From the NCBI GenBank assembly GCA_016872915.1, contig VGYQ01000019.1:1-39063 (forward strand): 39,063 bases of DNA, given 5' to 3'. Source of the stretch: Planctomycetota bacterium. GTDB lineage: Bacteria > Planctomycetota > Phycisphaerae > Phycisphaerales > SM1A02. Position 1 is the first letter of the stretch. Each line of letters opens with the position of its first letter. Below are positions 33,548-39,063 of this stretch, piece after piece. The notes below the pieces were generated by a model. That model did no database searches. It had not been told where the DNA came from and was given only the letters and a program-made list of their open reading frames with translations. The position numbers and the translations under genes were made by a program.

Positions 33548-35212
33548 ATGGTCATGATGCCCGGCCTGCGAATGGGACTTGCAATCGCGCTTTGCCCCCT
33601 TGCAACAATTGCCTCCGCTGGCTCCACGGAAGTGCAGCCAGCGATGGGTGCCCCGCTCGCTGATCTGACCGCGGAACAGCTGGCCCGATTCGAGATCGGA
33701 AGGTCTCTCTATGTCACGCCCGTGGCGATGGAAGAGGGACTTGGACCGATCATGAACAAGAGCAACTGCGGATCCTGCCACGCCAATCCACTCGGCGGTT
33801 GGGGTGCGATCTCCGTCACGCGATTTGGCATGGAGAAAAAGGGCGTTTTCATGCTTTATCCAGGCGAAACGCAGTCGCTTGCCCAGTCCCTGAGCATTAG
33901 CGGCTTCTGCGCAGAAGCCATTCCATCGGACGCGTCCATCATTCGCACGCGCTTGACCAACAGTTCGATGGCGTTCGGCTTGGTAGAGGCAATCCCCGAT
34001 CACCAGATCGCGGCGAACGCTGATCCAGAGGACGTGAACGGCGATGGCATCAGCGGTCGCGTGCACTGGGTCCCTGCACTTGAGGACCCTGTGGGAAGTC
34101 CGCTTCGCGCAGGCCGATTCGGCTGGAAGGCGCAAGTCGCCACGGTTCTCACTTTTTCTGCCGATGCCGCGCGCAACGAGATGGGGCTGACCAATCGCTT
34201 TTTCCCAGAGGACAACGCACCCAACGGCGATGCAGCACGACTGGCAGTCTGCGATGACGTGGCCGATCCAGAAGATCTGGTCGATGCCAATGGCAGCGGT
34301 TTTATCGACAAGGTGACAGATTTCCAGCGCTTTCTCGCTCCGCCGCCGCAGACGCCGCGCAGTGGAATGGCCGGCGAAGTGCTCTTCAATCAGGTCGGCT
34401 GCACGCAGTGCCACGTTTCGCAGTTTTCGACCTCCACGAACCCATCGCTGGAAGAGGCGATCCGCGGCAAAACCATTCGCCCTTACTCGGACTTCCTGCT
34501 GCACGACATGGGGCTGCTCGCGGATGCGATCAGCGATGGCGACGCGACTGAATTGGAGATGCGCACCCCAGTTCTCTGGGGACTGCGGCGCCGAGATCCA
34601 ATGCTCCACAACGGTGGCGCATCCGGAGGATCGTTCACCAGTCGTGTGCTCACAGCGATCGCGCTGCATGGACCCTACGGGGAAGCCGCGGCGAGTGCAG
34701 CGGCAGTCGAAGCACTCAGCCCGGCTGACAAGGCACAACTCGTGAAGTTCCTTGGCTCCCTCGGTCGACGGGAGTTCGACTTCGATGGCGATGAGCACGT
34801 GAACCTCGCTGATTTCTTCGCGCTGCGAACCTGTCTTGCGCAAGGGGCAACGAATCCGAACGACGACTGCGCGGTTGGCGATATTGATCAGAACGGCGTT
34901 GTGAACACCGCCGATGTCGACATGTTTGTCGTGGCATTCGAGGGAGATGCCGTGGACTGCAACAACAACGGGTTCGCCGACCTCCGCGACATCGCGCTAG
35001 GTGTCAGCCAAGATTCGGACAACGATGGCATTCCCGATGAGTGCTCCAACTGCCCGGCGGATATCAATGGCGACAGCACCGTGGGTGGCTCGGACCTCAC
35101 GTTGGTCCTTGCAGGCTGGGGGTCTGCTGGAGACAGCGATATCAATGGCGACGGCACCACCAACGGGACGGATCTCGCTGCCGTCCTCGCCGCATGGGGA
35201 CCATGCCAGTAA
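33548..35212 (+). CDS. Secreted di-heme oxidoreductase (DHOR) with dockerin-like tag
   Basis: A 554-residue exported protein (signal ends near TIASA). Two c-type heme sites are visible, CGSCH (74-78) and CTQCH (285-289). Text such as RFGWKAQVATVLTFSADAARNEMG and LLHDMGLLADAISDGDA is typical of the DHOR family of putative peroxidases. After about residue 410 come calcium-loop segments (DFDGDEHVNLADFFALRTC, DIDQNGVVNTADVDMFVVAF), a DSDNDGIPDEC unit and a terminal pair DINGDSTVGGSDLTLVLAGW and DINGDGTTNGTDLAAVLAAW ending WGPCQ. The catalytic half should sit in the periplasm or outside; the tag suggests surface attachment or secretion. The long frame upstream of 33548 is not coding. Confidence 0.88.
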   Translation: MVMMPGLRMGLAIALCPLATIASAGSTEVQPAMGAPLADLTAEQLARFEIGRSLYVTPVAMEEGLGPIMNKSNCGSCHANPLGGWGAISVTRFGMEKKGVFMLYPGETQSLAQSLSISGFCAEAIPSDASIIRTRLTNSSMAFGLVEAIPDHQIAANADPEDVNGDGISGRVHWVPALEDPVGSPLRAGRFGWKAQVATVLTFSADAARNEMGLTNRFFPEDNAPNGDAARLAVCDDVADPEDLVDANGSGFIDKVTDFQRFLAPPPQTPRSGMAGEVLFNQVGCTQCHVSQFSTSTNPSLEEAIRGKTIRPYSDFLLHDMGLLADAISDGDATELEMRTPVLWGLRRRDPMLHNGGASGGSFTSRVLTAIALHGPYGEAAASAAAVEALSPADKAQLVKFLGSLGRREFDFDGDEHVNLADFFALRTCLAQGATNPNDDCAVGDIDQNGVVNTADVDMFVVAFEGDAVDCNNNGFADLRDIALGVSQDSDNDGIPDECSNCPADINGDSTVGGSDLTLVLAGWGSAGDSDINGDGTTNGTDLAAVLAAWGPCQ

Positions 35213-35271
35213 TGCTCACACGCCACTACTCTCTCACGCTCAGGAAGAAACGAACCACTTCGGAAACCCAC

Positions 35272-37812
35272 ATGACGCCCTCCACCACATCCGTTTCTCT
35301 CCTGTCGCTTGCGCTCGGTTGCCTGGCAACGACTGCTCACGCTCAGTGGGTGTCGTTCACGAACCAGACTGCCACTCGACTTGTGGCGCCGCCCGCGCTC
35401 ACTGGCCAAGACAACATCGAGAAGGACTTCGCCTTCGCAGACTTCGATCAGGATGGCGACATCGACTTGGTTGTCATGCGCAAGTTCCCAGGTTCCATTC
35501 AGTCGACCTGCACGGGCTGCGGGTTCTTCCGTGACTTGATCCTGATGAACGAAAATGGCGTGCTGACGGATCGAACCCAGATATACGGCACTGCGACAGA
35601 TGCCAGCGGATCACAGGGCATGATGGATGAAGTGAACGACCGCGATGTCGAGGCTTTCGACGTGGATAACGACGGCTGGATCGATCTCATCACCGCCACC
35701 ACCATGAGCGACACCGTGAGCGCGATGCTCGGGCAGCCGCGCGTGTACCGCAACCTCGGCGATGATGCGCAGGGCAACTGGCGCGGATTCCGCTTCGAAG
35801 ATGCGCGCATTCCGCTGCTTGTGGCGAAGAACGGCACGACGGCGAATCCTCGCTTCTGCGACCTCGCGGTGGCTGACTTCAACGGCGACGGCTTTGTGGA
35901 CCTGTACTTCGTGGACTATGACACTCCCGAGACAAGTGGCACGATCTGCATCGATATGAATAACGACGGCGATACGAGTGATGCCGGCGAGTGCCAGCAG
36001 TCACCTGCGGAAGATGCCGCGAAGGACTACGACAACAAGTTGCTTTACAACTGGGGAAACACCGCCGGCGGCCCTGGTCCCGGCTACTTCTATGACACCA
36101 CGAACACCAAGATGACTGCCACACAACTGGCGTCGGCGTTCGGCAACATGTGCATGGCCGGAGACTTCAATGTTGACGGACTGCAGGATGTATTGCGAGT
36201 GAACACGTTGACGGGAGGACAGGATGTTGCCGTGCTCACCAACCGCACGGGATCCTCGGGACCTGGACAGACTTGGTCGCTCAAGAGCGTTTACCCGGGG
36301 CTCGCACCGTACGGCATGAACATTGGAGATCTGGACAACAACGGTCGGCTCGATTTCGTCATCGCCGATGATGGACAGGATCGCTACTGTCTCAACACAG
36401 GCAGTGACAGCACGGGACAACCCAACTTCTCGATCAGTGTGATCGCCGACTCCCAAGGCGGATGGTTCGGTAACACGATCTCGATTGCGGATCTGAACCG
36501 TGACGGTCGCGACGATGTCATTGTCACCGACATTGATGCGGACCTTGGGCCGTTCTGCCCTTCGTCGGGTCGCCGCACCCAGATCTACAAGAACACGGGT
36601 GTTTCAAGCAACCTGCTCGACGAGGATGGCCTGATCCTCTCGACCGCAGATCTTTCCAACCTCTTCGATGTCGCTGTGTTCGACATCAACGGTGATCAGT
36701 GGCCAGACCTGGTGACCGGCGGTTGCGCGGGTCTCAAAGTGTTCATCAACAATCCGCCCATTGCTCTGACGTACGCATTCCCGTCGGGAGTTCCCAGCAC
36801 GATCCTGCGTGGGCAGACCACCGACTTCGCCGTGACCATCACGGCGAATATCGGCGGCATCGTCGCGAACTCCGCGCAGTTGGTCTCGCGAATCAATGGC
36901 GGCGCATGGTCGTCATCACCGCTGATTGCTGGCTCGACGGCCGGGTCCTACACCGTGAGACTGCCGGCGACGACATGCAGCGGACAGTTGGACTACTACC
37001 TGACCGCCACATCGACAACGACAGGCAACCCGGTCGTGAACTCCCCCGCCGCCGCGCCGGCGACCTTCTACTCGCCCGACACAATCTCAGGAACAGTCGT
37101 CATCGTGGACGAGACCTTTGAAGGTGCAACAACGGGCTGGACTGCCTCAGCCGATGCGGGTCTCACCGCTGGTGGCTGGCAGGTCGGTGATCCGCTCGGA
37201 TCGGTCAGCTCTGGCAGCCAGTCCGAGCCAGCCGATGACCACACGGCCGCGCCAGGCGTTCGCTGCTTCGTGACCCAACTCTCCACCTCGGGCCAGACCG
37301 CCGGCCAGCACGACGTGGACGGCGGCTACGCCTACCTCACCTCGCCCGCGTTCAACAACGGCGGGCAGGATGTGCAGATTTCCTACTGGAAGTGGTACTT
37401 CTGTTCGACCACGACCGCGCTTGATCCGTTTGACGTGCATGTATCGATCGACAATGGACCTTGGGTCTTGCTCGAGCGCGATGTGGGCAACACAGGCCAG
37501 TGGCAACAGAAAGTCAAGCTGCTCAGCGATGCTGGGCAACCTGGGCAGTCGTTCCGCATGCGGTTGGGGATTGCCGACCAAGGAACGGCCGGCGTTCTTG
37601 AGGGTGGCTTCGACGATCTGCGAATCACCCGCACGGAGTGCGTCACACCCTGCCCGACCGACATCGACGGCGACAACGCAACAGGCGGAAGTGATCTTGC
37701 CATGGTGCTGTCGGGTTGGGGTCAGCCCGGTATCACCGATCTTGATAGCAGTGGCACCACCGACGGCAGCGACATGGCGATGCTGCTGAGCGCGTGGGGC
37801 AACTGCAACTGA
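35272..37812 (+). CDS. Large secreted FG-GAP protein with dockerin-like tag
   Basis: An 846-residue exported protein (signal ends near TTAHA). The first 500 or so residues hold FG-GAP/VCBS calcium-loop units (DFDQDGDIDLVVMRKF, DVDNDGWIDLITATT, DFNGDGFVDLYFVDY, DLNRDGRDDVIVTDI, DINGDQWPDLVTGGC). A beta-sandwich region follows, then a lectin- or MAM-like domain (GWQVGDPLGSVSSGSQSEPA). The end is the paired tag DIDGDNATGGSDLAMVLSGW and DSSGTTDGSDMAMLLSAW, closing WGNCN. A start at 35212 (TAATG overlap with the di-heme gene) would add 20 residues with Arg and Lys, giving a longer but more basic signal; I cannot decide. It lies 59 bp after the di-heme gene and is probably co-transcribed. Confidence 0.83.
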   Translation: MTPSTTSVSLLSLALGCLATTAHAQWVSFTNQTATRLVAPPALTGQDNIEKDFAFADFDQDGDIDLVVMRKFPGSIQSTCTGCGFFRDLILMNENGVLTDRTQIYGTATDASGSQGMMDEVNDRDVEAFDVDNDGWIDLITATTMSDTVSAMLGQPRVYRNLGDDAQGNWRGFRFEDARIPLLVAKNGTTANPRFCDLAVADFNGDGFVDLYFVDYDTPETSGTICIDMNNDGDTSDAGECQQSPAEDAAKDYDNKLLYNWGNTAGGPGPGYFYDTTNTKMTATQLASAFGNMCMAGDFNVDGLQDVLRVNTLTGGQDVAVLTNRTGSSGPGQTWSLKSVYPGLAPYGMNIGDLDNNGRLDFVIADDGQDRYCLNTGSDSTGQPNFSISVIADSQGGWFGNTISIADLNRDGRDDVIVTDIDADLGPFCPSSGRRTQIYKNTGVSSNLLDEDGLILSTADLSNLFDVAVFDINGDQWPDLVTGGCAGLKVFINNPPIALTYAFPSGVPSTILRGQTTDFAVTITANIGGIVANSAQLVSRINGGAWSSSPLIAGSTAGSYTVRLPATTCSGQLDYYLTATSTTTGNPVVNSPAAAPATFYSPDTISGTVVIVDETFEGATTGWTASADAGLTAGGWQVGDPLGSVSSGSQSEPADDHTAAPGVRCFVTQLSTSGQTAGQHDVDGGYAYLTSPAFNNGGQDVQISYWKWYFCSTTTALDPFDVHVSIDNGPWVLLERDVGNTGQWQQKVKLLSDAGQPGQSFRMRLGIADQGTAGVLEGGFDDLRITRTECVTPCPTDIDGDNATGGSDLAMVLSGWGQPGITDLDSSGTTDGSDMAMLLSAWGNCN

Positions 37813-37827
37813 TACGGCTTTCCGAAG

Positions 37828-39063
37828 TCAGTGGGACTGCCGCTGCGGGTTGCCCTGCAGGTCGGGAGGCACGAGATCGATCACGCGGTCGATGGCGTTC
37901 ACGCTGATCTGCTGCATCGTGCCATCGGTCCAGCGAATGCGCATGGCCTGAACGCTGGTGCTGCTGCCAAGACCGACAACGGCAGGACCCGCACTCTGCG
38001 AGAGGTAACTACGGGTTGGAGTCAGCAACTGCCGCTGCATCCGCCCATCGTGCTCGATCTCAACCGTCGCGCCGATCCACTTCGCGGAACTGCACCGTGG
38101 ACGAAGCGACACCCAGTGGTTTGCCGTTGCCTGATCGTTGCGCAGCAGCGCCACCGCGCCGCCCGCCTGCGTCAGCACGAGATCCGCATCGCCGTCACCG
38201 TCCAAGTCGCCGAAGGCAAGCCCGCGTCCAACCCTCGGATCCGCAAGCGCACCGAGCTTCTCAGGAGGAACCTCCACAAGGCACGGTGCCACGCCACCTT
38301 GGTTGAGGAACACTTGACCGCGCTGCGCGTGTGTCTGCGACGATTGGATGCGAGCGATCTCATCCTCGATGTGCCCGTTCGCCTGTGCAATGTCCGCACG
38401 ACCATCGAGATCGAGGTCCACGAGCACGAGACCAAAGGTCAGCACGAGCCGCGTGGGTGCGGCGAGCCCCTCCACAACGGCGTCATCGGAAAAGAGCAGT
38501 GAACGCCCACGCGCCACAAAGAGCGAATCCGGTTCGTTCGCGAAGTTGCCAATGGCGATGGCAAGATCATCCCCTGCCGGCTGTGCGCCGGCGCGCAGCC
38601 AGGCGCTGTCGATGCCCATCGCGCCCGTTGCCGCACCATTGCGGTCGTAGGCGATGCCACTCGTCGTCGACTGATCGGAAAAACGCCCGGCTCCTCCTCG
38701 CACAAAGAGCCTGTTGGCAACTGTGTCGTTGGCGATCACGACATCGAGGCCGCCATCGACTTGCGGGTCGATGAAGCACAGCCCGAGCGCCTTGTCGGCA
38801 GGTCGGCCGAGCGTGGTGCGCGTGGCGAAGCCAGCATCGGCGGTGGCGTTCTCGAAAGTGCCATCCCCTCGGTTGCGCAGGAAGAGCGGGTCGTCGCCCT
38901 CGAATCCCGTGGGCGGTCCGTACGCGCGCCCGATGCCTGCAAGCCGGTGGTCGACCGCGCGGTCGATGGTGGGCGACCACCGCACATAGTTGGCCACAAG
39001 CAGGTCGAGATCGCCGTCACCATCGGCATCGAAGAAGCCGGCAGATGTGCCCCAGCGTGGGTG
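37828..39063 (-). CDS. FG-GAP/ASPIC (CRTAC1-like) protein, truncated by window edge
   Basis: 411 residues are visible and the frame runs off the right edge without a start, beginning with WGTSAGFFDADGDGDLDLLV. FG-GAP units (DADGDGDLDLLVANY, DLDLDGRADIAQANG, DLDGDGDADLVLTQA) precede an ASPIC/UnbV domain (IGATVEIEHDGRMQRQL, YLSQSAGPAVVGLGSS, MRIRWTDGTMQQISV). A GTG at 38997 is an internal codon, not the start. It resembles the protein at 30765-32474 and converges on the FG-GAP gene with a 15-bp gap. Confidence 0.85.
   Translation of the reverse strand, partial: HPRWGTSAGFFDADGDGDLDLLVANYVRWSPTIDRAVDHRLAGIGRAYGPPTGFEGDDPLFLRNRGDGTFENATADAGFATRTTLGRPADKALGLCFIDPQVDGGLDVVIANDTVANRLFVRGGAGRFSDQSTTSGIAYDRNGAATGAMGIDSAWLRAGAQPAGDDLAIAIGNFANEPDSLFVARGRSLLFSDDAVVEGLAAPTRLVLTFGLVLVDLDLDGRADIAQANGHIEDEIARIQSSQTHAQRGQVFLNQGGVAPCLVEVPPEKLGALADPRVGRGLAFGDLDGDGDADLVLTQAGGAVALLRNDQATANHWVSLRPRCSSAKWIGATVEIEHDGRMQRQLLTPTRSYLSQSAGPAVVGLGSSTSVQAMRIRWTDGTMQQISVNAIDRVIDLVPPDLQGNPQRQSH

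Noticed and set aside
33527-34843. Minus-strand 438-codon open frame antisense to the di-heme gene
   Set aside because: The plus strand encodes two CXXCH heme sites and a signal peptide with a good ribosome binding site; the antisense frame has none of these.

Overview
The window looks like a chromosomal segment of a GC-rich, Gram-negative (LPS-type) planctomycete, most likely class Phycisphaerae. This rests on secreted proteins ending in paired calcium-loop tags with a 'GWG' signature, several FG-GAP/ASPIC proteins, an LPS transport machinery, a peptidoglycan gene cluster without ftsA/ftsZ next to it, and an ECF sigma factor paired with an unusual membrane partner. The assignment is inference from gene content. 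No rRNA, tRNA, insertion sequence, prophage or CRISPR array was seen.

Layout. 1-2.8 kb: a PagL-like outer-membrane protein preceded by a possible small RNA, a NUDIX hydrolase, a PEGA lipoprotein and lptB. 2.8-9.7 kb, all minus strand: a fused two-domain ABC permease, then nuoD-nuoE-(82-aa unknown)-nuoF-ybeY-corC; most of the internal junctions overlap by 4 bp. 9.8-13.6 kb: a secreted subtilase-like protein with a C-terminal tag, a D-2-hydroxyacid dehydrogenase and hpnH (hopanoid synthesis). 13.9-19.5 kb, plus strand: ECF sigma factor, a membrane protein with a pseudopilin-like outer part, rpmI-rplT, a large polytopic membrane protein and a parvulin-like lipoprotein. 19.5-23.7 kb, minus strand: an NtrC-type response regulator followed by two LptF/LptG permeases. 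23.8-30.8 kb, plus strand: murC-murB-ddl-ftsQ-like-membrane protein, then greA-cls. 30.8-39.1 kb: a TPR lipoprotein plus ASPIC/UnbV protein (minus), a tagged di-heme oxidoreductase plus tagged FG-GAP protein (plus), and a second ASPIC/UnbV protein running off the window edge (minus).

How it fits together. Much of the window serves the cell envelope: lipid A/LPS (pagL-like, lptB, lptFG), peptidoglycan and division (murC, murB, ddl, ftsQ-like), phospholipid (cls), hopanoids (hpnH) and exported proteins. The last 8 kb looks like a module of secreted redox and calcium-repeat proteins.

The strongest unexplained pattern concerns gene starts. At eleven apparently transcript-first genes a TANNNT hexamer sits 6-10 nt before the start codon, which would give leaderless or nearly leaderless mRNAs. 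Several genes inside operons instead have a purine-rich ribosome binding site or an overlapping start. I found no convincing new defence or mobile system.
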